Part shown: positions 9,652-17,655 of the stretch, in pieces
Position numbering within the stretch: position 1 is the stretch's first letter
How the letters are laid out: every line of letters starts with the position of its first letter
DNA from: Flavobacteriaceae bacterium
Lineage (GTDB): Bacteria; Bacteroidota; Bacteroidia; Flavobacteriales; Flavobacteriaceae
Direction: 5' to 3'
NCBI GenBank assembly: GCA_002702745.1
Contig: PABM01000013.1
Span: 1 to 34,087, forward strand
Length of the DNA: 34,087 nt
Made by a program: the position numbers and the translations under genes
The notes under the pieces: model-generated
Told to the model about the DNA's origin: nothing
The model's input: the letters and a program-made list of their open reading frames with translations, nothing else
The model's database searches: none

Positions 9652-9681
9652 TTGAAACAGATATAAATTTACGTATATTTT
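9652..9681 (+). promoter_or_regulatory. Candidate Bacteroidota-type promoter for the amidase operon
   Basis: TTG at 9652-9654 is followed after 19 bases by TATATTTT at 9674-9681. This matches the Bacteroidota layout of TTTG, about 19 bases, then TAnnTTTG, with one mismatch in each box. It would give a leader of roughly 14 bases before the ATG at 9702. The region is A/T rich, so a chance match is possible. Confidence 0.4.
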
Positions 9682-9701
9682 AAGGCTATAATACATAATT
9701 T

Positions 9702-10778
9702 ATGACTAAAGTTTATTCAAAGTCACTTTTTTTTAACCATAGTTTAACAGGAAAAGCATTATTGATCATAATTTTAATATTTTCAGGTTTTCCTGAATCA
9801 ACTTTTGCACAAAAGCCATTTAAAATTGTAATTGATGCTGGACATGGAGGCAAAGACCCTGGTCGACCTAACAAAAGTGGTATAAAAGAAAAGGATATTG
9901 TATTAAAAATAGCACTTGATTTAGGTGGAAAATTAGAAAACAGTGGGAATGAAGTGATTTACACAAGAGACAAGGATGTTTTTTTAACCCTTAGACAAAG
10001 AGCAAAAATTGCAAATGATGTTGATGCAGACTTGTTTATTTCAATACATTGTAACGCTTTTCACGATAGTTCAGTGCATGGTTCAGAAACATTTGTCTAT
10101 GGTTTACATGTAAGCGAAGCTAATTTCAATATAGCTAAGAAAGAAAATGAAATTAACTTTATAGACGACCACTATCTAGATGATGAAGAAACATATAACC
10201 CAACATCAAATGAATCTTTAATTGGTATAACCCTAATGCAAGAAGAATATTTAGATCAAAGTATATTGCTTGCAAGTTTTGTTCAAAACAACTTTACTAA
10301 AAATTTAAAAATTAGAAATAGAGGTGTGAAACAGTCTGGATTTTGGGTGCTTCATAACACATACATGCCTAGTATTTTAATAGAAGCAGGGTTTATGACT
10401 AACCCAAAAGAAGGGTCTTATTTAAATTCAAAAAGAGGACAGGTAGAAATTTCTAATAGTATCTACGATGCTATAATAAAATATAAAAAAGCTATAAATT
10501 ACTCCGGTGATTTTGAAATAAAACCAAATATTCAAAGCTCAATTACTTATAAAGTACAAATAGCTGCTGGAAAAAGGAGGTTAGAGTTAAAATCTTATAA
10601 TTTTAAAGGATTATCAAATTTATCAAGAATTAAACAAGGGTCTATTTATAAGTACTTTTATTCAAGCTCTAAAAGTCTTACAGAAATTAAGATAAAGAAA
10701 AAATATGCTAGATCTAACGGTTTTCCAAATGCATATATTGTTGGTTTTGAAAATGGAAAATTATTTGAAATTGATTAA
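9702..10778 (+). CDS. N-acetylmuramoyl-L-alanine amidase (Amidase_3) with SPOR-like C-terminus
   Basis: A 358-residue exported zinc amidase that cleaves the bond between MurNAc and the peptide stem. An N-terminal hydrophobic signal (about 18-36) ends at TFAQ. The Amidase_3 domain covers about 40-262. Zinc ligands are His48 (DAGHGG), Glu63 and His116 (SIHCNAF), and the catalytic Glu228 lies in ILIEAGF. Residues about 282-352 (YKVQIA..., ending NAYIVGF) look like a SPOR-type fold, which would bind denuded glycan at division sites. It opens a nine-gene run and diverges from lptD, so both directions concern the envelope. Confidence 0.93.
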   Translation: MTKVYSKSLFFNHSLTGKALLIIILIFSGFPESTFAQKPFKIVIDAGHGGKDPGRPNKSGIKEKDIVLKIALDLGGKLENSGNEVIYTRDKDVFLTLRQRAKIANDVDADLFISIHCNAFHDSSVHGSETFVYGLHVSEANFNIAKKENEINFIDDHYLDDEETYNPTSNESLIGITLMQEEYLDQSILLASFVQNNFTKNLKIRNRGVKQSGFWVLHNTYMPSILIEAGFMTNPKEGSYLNSKRGQVEISNSIYDAIIKYKKAINYSGDFEIKPNIQSSITYKVQIAAGKRRLELKSYNFKGLSNLSRIKQGSIYKYFYSSSKSLTEIKIKKKYARSNGFPNAYIVGFENGKLFEID

Positions 10779-10825
10779 AATATTATTTAATATAAATTTC
10801 TAATTTTATATAAGAAAAATAACTA

Positions 10826-11752
10826 ATGAAATTTACAAAAGAGATAAAGGTTGGATTTTTAGCTGTGTTAGGAATTATGATGAGTGTTTTTTCGTATAAT
10901 TATCTCAAAGGCATCAATCTCTTCGAAAAAAATAGAAAATTTATAGTAAAGTATGAAAAAGTTGATGGTCTTTCAGTATCAAACCCTGTTACAATGAATG
11001 GTTTTAAGATTGGTAAAGTTCAGAAAATTAATTTTAATTCAAAGAATACACGAGAACTGCTTGTAGATATAGCAATAGACAATGATGTTATTTTTCCAAA
11101 AACCAGTTTAGCTGAGTTATATGAGACTGGTTTAATCGGAGGAAAAGCTATTGCAATAATTCCTGATTATAAAAATGATTCAACAATTGCTATTGATGGT
11201 GATTATTTAAAAGGAGTAATAAAGCCGGGACTTACTGAGTTGGTAAATCAAATATTACCACAAGTTCAACTACAGATTGAGGCAGTAATGAAAAACGCTG
11301 AAATAGTTCTACAAAATATAAACACCCTTTTTGACGATGAAACAAAAAAAGAACTAAAATCTAGTATTGAAGATTTTTCAAATTTAACCAACAGGCTTTC
11401 AGAAACATCAAATAAAATTTCTAATTTAATCACTAATAATTCTGAAAATTTTACAAACAGCCTTGCAGATTTTAGATCTGCAAGTAATAATATAAAATCT
11501 ATAACCGATTCCCTCAATTCGGATGATATTAGTTCTATAACAACAAACTTGAATTCTCTTGTAAATAACTTGAATTCAATTACAATAAGTTTAAAGAACT
11601 CAGAAGGTACTGCTGGTAAGTTAATTAATGAAGAATCTATATATAATAATATTGAGAATGCTACAAATCAATTGAATCGATTAATCGAAGATATTAAGCT
11701 CAATCCAAACAGGTATATTAATTTCTCTATTTTTGGAAAAAAAAATAAATAA
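10826..11752 (+). CDS. MCE family (MlaD-like) lipid-transfer protein
   Basis: A 308-residue protein with a single N-terminal membrane anchor (about 9-30) and one MCE/MlaD domain (about 37-115). The domain includes VDGLSVSNPVTMNGFKIGKV and ETGLIGGKAI. The C-terminal half (about 140-300) is a Ser/Asn-rich predicted coiled coil. MCE proteins form hexameric rings that carry lipids between membranes. No MlaE permease or MlaF ATPase gene lies nearby, so these partners would have to be encoded elsewhere. It follows the amidase by 47 bases, and its stop codon directly abuts the next gene's TTG start. Confidence 0.9.
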   Translation: MKFTKEIKVGFLAVLGIMMSVFSYNYLKGINLFEKNRKFIVKYEKVDGLSVSNPVTMNGFKIGKVQKINFNSKNTRELLVDIAIDNDVIFPKTSLAELYETGLIGGKAIAIIPDYKNDSTIAIDGDYLKGVIKPGLTELVNQILPQVQLQIEAVMKNAEIVLQNINTLFDDETKKELKSSIEDFSNLTNRLSETSNKISNLITNNSENFTNSLADFRSASNNIKSITDSLNSDDISSITTNLNSLVNNLNSITISLKNSEGTAGKLINEESIYNNIENATNQLNRLIEDIKLNPNRYINFSIFGKKNK

Positions 11753-13033
11753 TTGGAATTTATACCTAACATAATTTTTGTTATAATATTAGTTATCTCT
11801 TTGGGTTTCTTTAGCAGAAATATTATTAGGCTTAAGAGAAATATAAATATGGGTAATGGGCAAATCGAACCTATAACAAATAAACCAGAAAGATGGCGAA
11901 ATATGTTAAGGATTGCATTGGGTCAATCAAAGATGGTTACTAGACCAATAGCGGGAACTCTTCATTTAATTGTTTATTTAGGATTTATAATAATTAATAT
12001 TGAATTAATTGAGATTTTAATTGATGGAATATTTGGTACACATAGGATATTTTCATCAGTAGGTGTTTTATACGGTTTTTTAATAGGTTCTTTTGAGATT
12101 TTTGCAGTACTAGTTTTAATTTCAGTAATTATTTTCTGGATTAGAAGAAATATTATTAGAATAAAAAGATTTAAAGAAATAAAAATGAAAGGGTGGCCAA
12201 AGCTTGACGCAGATTTAATTTTATATTTTGAAATCTTACTTATGAGTTTATTTCTATTGATGAATGCTACGGACGTGGAATTTCAAAACATGAATAATGG
12301 AAACATAATAAGTAGTTTTATTTACCCATTTTTTTTAGACTACAGCATCGATACTCTTCACGTTTTAGAAAGATCTTTCTGGTGGACTCATATAATAGGT
12401 ATTCTAATTTTTCTAAATTATCTATACTATTCAAAACATTTACATATAATTCTAGCATTTCCTAATACTTTTTACGGTTCAATTTCAAAAATAGGAAGAT
12501 TAAACAATATGAAATCTGTTACTAATGAGGTTAATATAATGATGGGTAAACCTGTCGAATCTGAAAACAGTAATGATGTAAAGTTCGGAGCAAGTGATGT
12601 AACAGATTTATCATGGCTTCAACTATTAAATGCTTACTCTTGCACAGAGTGTGGTAGATGTACTAGTGTATGTCCAGCTAACATTACTGGAAAAAAATTA
12701 TCTCCAAGAAAAATAATGATGGATACACGAGATAGGATAGAAGAAGTTGGGAAGAATATCGATAAACATGGTGAGTTTATTAATGATGATAAAAAGCTTC
12801 TCGGAAATTATATTTCTAAAGAAGAACTATGGGCTTGCACCTCTTGTAATGCTTGTGTTGAAGAATGTCCAATAAGTATAGATCCACTTTCTATTATTAT
12901 GGATATGAGAAGAAATTTAGTTATGGAAGAATCTTCAGCTCCAAATGAGCTGAATAATATGATGAATAATATTGAGAATAACGGAGCCCCTTGGCCCTAT
13001 AATCAACAAGATAGATTAACTTGGAATGAATAA
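11753..13033 (+). CDS. Membrane Fe-S oxidoreductase, fused NarI-like cytochrome b and HdrC-like ferredoxin domain
   Basis: A 426-residue protein with a hydrophobic N-terminal half containing about five or six membrane spans (roughly 5-22, 68-92, 105-130, 155-172, 205-225) resembling the nitrate reductase gamma / heterodisulfide reductase E family. Two [4Fe-4S] motifs follow: C297-C300-C303-C307P and C362-C365-C368-C372P. It would move electrons between a membrane quinone pool and cytoplasmic clusters. The TTG start at 11753 abuts the previous stop and is needed for the first membrane span; the next in-frame Met is at residue 33. The CCG-domain partner is encoded at 13469, with a HAD-like gene between. 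The electron donor is unknown. Confidence 0.88.
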   Translation: MEFIPNIIFVIILVISLGFFSRNIIRLKRNINMGNGQIEPITNKPERWRNMLRIALGQSKMVTRPIAGTLHLIVYLGFIIINIELIEILIDGIFGTHRIFSSVGVLYGFLIGSFEIFAVLVLISVIIFWIRRNIIRIKRFKEIKMKGWPKLDADLILYFEILLMSLFLLMNATDVEFQNMNNGNIISSFIYPFFLDYSIDTLHVLERSFWWTHIIGILIFLNYLYYSKHLHIILAFPNTFYGSISKIGRLNNMKSVTNEVNIMMGKPVESENSNDVKFGASDVTDLSWLQLLNAYSCTECGRCTSVCPANITGKKLSPRKIMMDTRDRIEEVGKNIDKHGEFINDDKKLLGNYISKEELWACTSCNACVEECPISIDPLSIIMDMRRNLVMEESSAPNELNNMMNNIENNGAPWPYNQQDRLTWNE

Positions 13034-13038
13034 AAATT

Positions 13039-13482
13039 ATGGATAGAAACGAAATTGATAAAATTTTACATGAAAAAGTAGAATCTGGACAAAAAATAAG
13101 TCCAGTACTTCCAGAAGGAGTTAAAAATTACTTAATAGATATTGATGGTACAATTACAGAAGATGTTCCAAATGAAGAACCGGAAAGAATGGGGACGTGT
13201 ATGCCGTTTGATGATGCTTTAAAAACTTGTAACAGATGGTATGAAGAAGGTCATATGATTTGTTTTTTTACATCAAGAGTAGAAGAACATAGAAATGTTA
13301 CTGAGAATTGGTTGAAGAAGCATGGATTTAAATATCATTCATTACTTATGGGTAAGCCAAGAGGAGGAAATTACCATTGGATTGATAATCATTTGGTTAA
13401 AGCAACTAGGTACAACGGAACATTTGGTGACTTAGTTAGAAAAGAAGTTACAATTGAAGTTTTTAATGATGAGCAACCTTAA
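13039..13482 (+). CDS. HAD-superfamily-like small phosphatase of unknown substrate
   Basis: A 147-residue cytoplasmic protein with all four HAD motifs: Asp34-x-Asp36-x-Thr38 (DIDGT), Thr78/Ser79 after a hydrophobic strand (CFFTSR), Lys106 (GKPRGG) and Asp116 (HWIDNH). There is no clear cap domain, so the substrate could be macromolecular or presented by a partner. As I recall, homologues in flavobacterial genomes are sometimes labelled phosphoheptose isomerase; nothing here looks like the SIS fold of GmhA, so I do not use that name. It lies between the two Fe-S genes, five bases after the first and overlapping the second by 14 bases, implying shared translation and a linked function. Confidence 0.82.
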   Translation: MDRNEIDKILHEKVESGQKISPVLPEGVKNYLIDIDGTITEDVPNEEPERMGTCMPFDDALKTCNRWYEEGHMICFFTSRVEEHRNVTENWLKKHGFKYHSLLMGKPRGGNYHWIDNHLVKATRYNGTFGDLVRKEVTIEVFNDEQP

Positions 13483-14257
13483 AATAAAAACAATTGAGGA
13501 ATTTCTAGATGAAGGTATATCTCCTGAAATTTTATTTTGGGTAGGATGTGCTGGTAGTTTTGATGATCGTGCTAAAAAAATCACAAAAGCATTTGTCAAA
13601 ATTTTAAATTCTGCGAATATTTCCTTTGGAGTTTTAGGAAAGGATGAGTCATGCACTGGTGATCCTGCAAAAAGAGCTGGAAATGAATTTCTGTTTCAGA
13701 TGCAGGCTATGACAAACATTGAGATTCTTAATTCATTTGATATTAAGACAATAGTTACTACCTGCCCACATTGTTTTAATACTCTTAAAAACGAATATCC
13801 TGATTTAGGTGGAAATTATAAGGTTTATCACCATACTCAATTTATAAATAAATTATTAGAGGAAGGTAGGTTTTCAATAGAAGGTGGCTCATACAAGGGA
13901 AAAAAAATCACATATCACGATCCATGCTTTTTAGGAAGGGCGAATAACGAGTATAATGCTCCAAGAAATCTAATAAAAAAAATTGATGCTGAATTAGCTG
14001 AGCTTAAAAGATGCAAATCAAAAGCACTATGTTGTGGTGCCGGTGGTGCTCAAATGTTTAAAGAGTCTGAAAAAGGAAAAACTGAAATTAATTTAGAAAG
14101 AGCTGAAGAAATAAAGAAAAATACATCTAAAATTGTAGCTACAGGCTGTCCTTTTTGTAATACAATGCTAACGGATGGTACTAAGTCGTTTGAAGCGGAT
14201 AAACAAGTAGAGGTTTTAGATATTGCAGAACTTATAGTTAAGGCAAAGGACTTATAA
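13469..14257 (+). CDS. (Fe-S)-binding protein with two CCG domains, HdrB/HdrD- or LutA-like
   Basis: A protein of 262 residues from the ATG at 13469. An in-frame ATG at 13466 and a TTG at 13454 are alternatives; I prefer 13469 because it gives MSNLKIK, close to the start I recall for homologues. Two cysteine-rich CCG domains are visible. The first has C27, S61-C62, C99 and C102; the second has C153, C188-C189, C227 and C230. In the first, one Cys of the usual CC pair is Ser. Such domains bind [4Fe-4S] clusters in heterodisulfide reductase, glycolate oxidase GlcF and LutA. Together with the membrane protein at 11753 it would rebuild an HdrDE-like module. The start overlaps the HAD gene by 14 bases. 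Confidence 0.88.
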   Translation: MSNLKIKTIEEFLDEGISPEILFWVGCAGSFDDRAKKITKAFVKILNSANISFGVLGKDESCTGDPAKRAGNEFLFQMQAMTNIEILNSFDIKTIVTTCPHCFNTLKNEYPDLGGNYKVYHHTQFINKLLEEGRFSIEGGSYKGKKITYHDPCFLGRANNEYNAPRNLIKKIDAELAELKRCKSKALCCGAGGAQMFKESEKGKTEINLERAEEIKKNTSKIVATGCPFCNTMLTDGTKSFEADKQVEVLDIAELIVKAKDL

Positions 14258-14258
14258 G

Positions 14259-14741
14259 ATGATAGTTAATTTTAATTCATTAAATAAAAATTCTAGAGTT
14301 TGGGTTTTTCAATCAATAAACGATTTAGAACAACATACAATTCAAATAATAAAACAAAAATTAAACCTTTTTTTAAATGAATGGAAATCACATCAAAATG
14401 ATTTTGAGTCATCTTTTGAAATCAGATATAACACTTTTATAATAATAGCCGCTGATGAAAGTAATATGGTTTCAGGATGCTCTATTGATTCACTTATTAA
14501 TTTTATCAGAGATTTAGAGAATTCATATAGTTTACAATTATTAGACAAACTGCATGTTAAATACATTGAAAATATGAGTATTCAAACAATGCATCTTAAT
14601 GAGTTTAAAGTTTTGTGTAAAAATCTTGAATCAAATCAAAACCTAATCGTTTTTAATAATTTGGTTAAAAATATTTATGAATTAGAAACTAACTGGGAGG
14701 TAGATATTAAAAATAGCTGGCATAAAAGGTTTTTATCATGA
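14259..14741 (+). CDS. Conserved protein of unknown function (no ATPase motifs)
   Basis: A 160-residue soluble protein with no signal peptide or membrane span. Recognisable segments are NSRVWVFQS (11-19), SGCSIDSLINFI in the middle, and NNWEV/SWHKRFL-like residues at the C-terminus. I recall close relatives in Flavobacteriia annotated as ABC transporter ATPase. There is no Walker A, Walker B or signature motif here, so that name appears to be an inherited error. The conserved GCSID segment offers a possible reactive Cys. It starts one base after the CCG-domain gene and overlaps the following gene by four bases (ATGA), so it belongs to the same transcript. Confidence 0.8.
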   Translation: MIVNFNSLNKNSRVWVFQSINDLEQHTIQIIKQKLNLFLNEWKSHQNDFESSFEIRYNTFIIIAADESNMVSGCSIDSLINFIRDLENSYSLQLLDKLHVKYIENMSIQTMHLNEFKVLCKNLESNQNLIVFNNLVKNIYELETNWEVDIKNSWHKRFLS

Positions 14742-17653
14742 AAAATATTATTTTAATTTTAATTTTTTTGTGTTTTCATAGCTTAAGCTCACAAGTAATT
14801 GATCCATTAGCTACTGATGATATGATAAATCAAAATAAATGGGTTGATTCTATTTACAAAAACCTTTCCCTTGATGAGAAAATTGGCCAATTATTTTTTG
14901 TTCAGGCAACATCCAAAAAGACAAATAATTCTGAAAAAATTATTAATGATATAATAGATTTTAAAATAGGTGGGTTAATATTCTCAACAGGAAACCCTTC
15001 TGTTCAAGTAGATCTTACAAATAAATTCCAAAATTCCTCATCCATTCCTTTAATTATTAGCATGGATGCTGAATGGGGTGTCGGAATGAGACTAGATTCT
15101 GTACCAAAAATTCCATGGAATATGAGCCTTGGTGCATTGAAAAATGATTCAATTTTAGAAAACATTGGTTCTGAGATAGGTAATCAATTTAAAAGATTGG
15201 GTATTCATATGAATTTTGCACCAGTAGTTGATATAAATACTAACCCAAATAATCCAATTATAGGAAATAGATCTTTTGGTGAAAGTAAAATTAGCGTTTC
15301 TAATAAAGGAATTAATTTTACTATAGGAATACAATCAAAAAATATATTAGCAACTGCAAAACACTTTCCTGGTCATGGAGACACGTCTAAAGATTCTCAT
15401 TTAACATTACCAACCATTGGTTTTAATGAAAAAAGAATAAGAGAAGTAGAATTATACCCCTACAAAAAGTTAATCGATAATGGATTATCATCTATTATGA
15501 TAGCTCATTTAAATGTTCCATCATTAGAAAAAGAGAGGATGCTTCCTTCTACCTTATCAAGAAATATTATCGAAAATATCTTAATCAAAGATCTTGGGTT
15601 TAAAGGTTTAATTATTACTGACGCTTTAGAAATGAAAGGTATTTCAGATTATTCTAAGAAAAATGCTGATCTTATGGCATTTTTAGCTGGCAATGATATT
15701 CTTCTTATGTCATCTGATATATCTAAAGGTATTAAGGCTATAAAAAAATCTTACAAGAAAGGAAGAATTTCTGAAGAAAGACTTTCTAGGTCTGTTAAAA
15801 AGATACTTAAAGCTAAGTACAAAGTTGGTTTAAATAATTATACTAGAATCAAAACCGAAAATTTAATTGAAGATCTCAATAATATCTATGTTAAAAATTT
15901 GATCAATAACACAATCGAAAATATTCCTACACTTATTAGTAATAATGATAATATGATACCAATAAAATTAGATTCAGAGGGCATACTAAACGTGCAGTTT
16001 GGAAACGATAATGGAATTGTATTTAATAATTACCTAAATAAATATAAAAATGTTAAATCAGTAAATATCACTGATATTAATCAGGACGATTTAAGAAGTT
16101 TTTTGTATGAATATGATAAAATAATTGTGAGTATTCATATGAAGTCGGATACACCGTGGCAAAATATGAATAAAAAATTCACTTTCAAAGAACTTGAAAA
16201 ATTTAAAATACTTGAAAAATTTGACAATAAAGTATTAGTATCATTTACAAATCCATATATTTTGACCCAATTAAATTTAGATTCATATAATTCTATTTTA
16301 ATCGGTTATCAAAATAATCCAGAATTTCAAAAAACTGTAGCTCAACAAGTATTTGGTGCAAAAGAAATTAAAGGGGTTCTCCCTGTAAGTATTAATGAAA
16401 AATATAAAGAAGGTGATGGTATATTTTTAGACAATATTAATATTTTAAGTTATACAAACCCTGAAAATGTAGACGTAGACTCAAAAAAACTATTTAAAAA
16501 AATTGATTCAATAGTCAATTACGCTATTGAGAATAAAATGACACCAGGTGCTCAAATTTTAGTAGCTAAAAATTCAAAGGTTATTTATGAAAAATCATTT
16601 GGAAAACTTAGATATAATGAAGATTTAAAAACTAACTCTAAAACAATATATGATTTAGCTTCACTAACAAAGATTCTTGTAACCACTCCAATAGTTATGA
16701 ATCTCGTTGATCAAAGAGCTATTGACTTAGAAACGAAATTAAAAAATATAATACCTAGATATGAAGACTCTAATAAATCAGATATTACCTTAAAAGAGCT
16801 CTTATCAGGACACGCTGGTCTTCAAGCTTGGATTCCTTTTTATAAAATTACTTTAGATGAAGAGAATAAGCCGTCTTCAAAATATTACAGTTTAAATAAA
16901 AATAAAATTAATAGTATAAAAGTTGCTCCAGACCTATTTTTAAGAGCTGATTATATTGACACTATCAGAAATATAATTAAAGAAAGTGATTTACTTAAAA
17001 CTAAATATAAGTATAGCGATTTGTCATATATAATTATTCAAGAGTTTATAGAAGATTTTTATAATCAAAACCTAGAAGAAATTATAGAAAAATTACTTTT
17101 TAAAAAACTAGGTATTGATCTAACATATAATCCCTACATAAAAAAATTCACTAATAATATTGCTCCAACAGAAATAGACGAATATTTTAGATATAAAGAG
17201 ATAAATGGGTATGTTCATGATATGGCGGCTGCAATGTTTGGTGGCGTTTCATCACACGCTGGATTATTTGGTAATTCTATTAATGTAGCTAAAGTAATGC
17301 AGATGTATATCCAAAAAGGTAATTACGCTAATCAGCAAATTATAGATACTAATACAATTAATTTGTTTAATAATTGTTATTATTGTGAAGAAGACAATAG
17401 AAGAGGAGTTGGTTTTGACAAGCCTCAATTAGAGAAAGAAGGACCAACATGTGGCTGTGTTTCAATGGATAGTTTTGGCCACTCTGGATGGACAGGTACA
17501 TTTGCTTGGGCTGACCCTGAACAAGAAATTGTATATATTTTCTTATCTAACAGGTCTTATCCAACTGGTGAGACAGCAAGTAAATCTAAACTTGTAAAGG
17601 AAGATATTAGAAGTAAAATTCAAGAAGTTATTTATAAATCAATTATTAAATAG
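14738..17653 (+). CDS. GH3 beta-N-acetylhexosaminidase fused to a serine hydrolase (beta-lactamase fold)
   Basis: A 971-residue exported protein with a signal peptide (about 1-18). Residues about 35-365 are a glycoside hydrolase family 3 domain of NagZ type. KHFPGHGDTSKDSH (208-221) contains the Asp219-x-His221 dyad specific to N-acetylglucosaminidases, and Asp305 (IITDA) is the nucleophile. A GH3 C-terminal-like region covers about 390-560. Residues about 590-965 are a class C beta-lactamase/penicillin-binding fold with Ser642-x-x-Lys645, Tyr759-Ser-Asp and a late GHSGWTG. The enzyme could remove GlcNAc and act on peptides or esters in peptidoglycan. It overlaps the upstream gene by four bases and is two bases from bshA. 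Confidence 0.92.
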   Translation: MKNIILILIFLCFHSLSSQVIDPLATDDMINQNKWVDSIYKNLSLDEKIGQLFFVQATSKKTNNSEKIINDIIDFKIGGLIFSTGNPSVQVDLTNKFQNSSSIPLIISMDAEWGVGMRLDSVPKIPWNMSLGALKNDSILENIGSEIGNQFKRLGIHMNFAPVVDINTNPNNPIIGNRSFGESKISVSNKGINFTIGIQSKNILATAKHFPGHGDTSKDSHLTLPTIGFNEKRIREVELYPYKKLIDNGLSSIMIAHLNVPSLEKERMLPSTLSRNIIENILIKDLGFKGLIITDALEMKGISDYSKKNADLMAFLAGNDILLMSSDISKGIKAIKKSYKKGRISEERLSRSVKKILKAKYKVGLNNYTRIKTENLIEDLNNIYVKNLINNTIENIPTLISNNDNMIPIKLDSEGILNVQFGNDNGIVFNNYLNKYKNVKSVNITDINQDDLRSFLYEYDKIIVSIHMKSDTPWQNMNKKFTFKELEKFKILEKFDNKVLVSFTNPYILTQLNLDSYNSILIGYQNNPEFQKTVAQQVFGAKEIKGVLPVSINEKYKEGDGIFLDNINILSYTNPENVDVDSKKLFKKIDSIVNYAIENKMTPGAQILVAKNSKVIYEKSFGKLRYNEDLKTNSKTIYDLASLTKILVTTPIVMNLVDQRAIDLETKLKNIIPRYEDSNKSDITLKELLSGHAGLQAWIPFYKITLDEENKPSSKYYSLNKNKINSIKVAPDLFLRADYIDTIRNIIKESDLLKTKYKYSDLSYIIIQEFIEDFYNQNLEEIIEKLLFKKLGIDLTYNPYIKKFTNNIAPTEIDEYFRYKEINGYVHDMAAAMFGGVSSHAGLFGNSINVAKVMQMYIQKGNYANQQIIDTNTINLFNNCYYCEEDNRRGVGFDKPQLEKEGPTCGCVSMDSFGHSGWTGTFAWADPEQEIVYIFLSNRSYPTGETASKSKLVKEDIRSKIQEVIYKSIIK

Positions 17654-17655
17654 TT

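Noticed and set aside
11266..11517. Minus-strand open frame inside the MCE gene
   Set aside because: Antisense of a low-complexity coiled-coil region; no start signal or family.
13432..13656. Minus-strand frame across the HAD/CCG junction
   Set aside because: Overlaps two well-supported genes on the plus strand and has no recognisable features.
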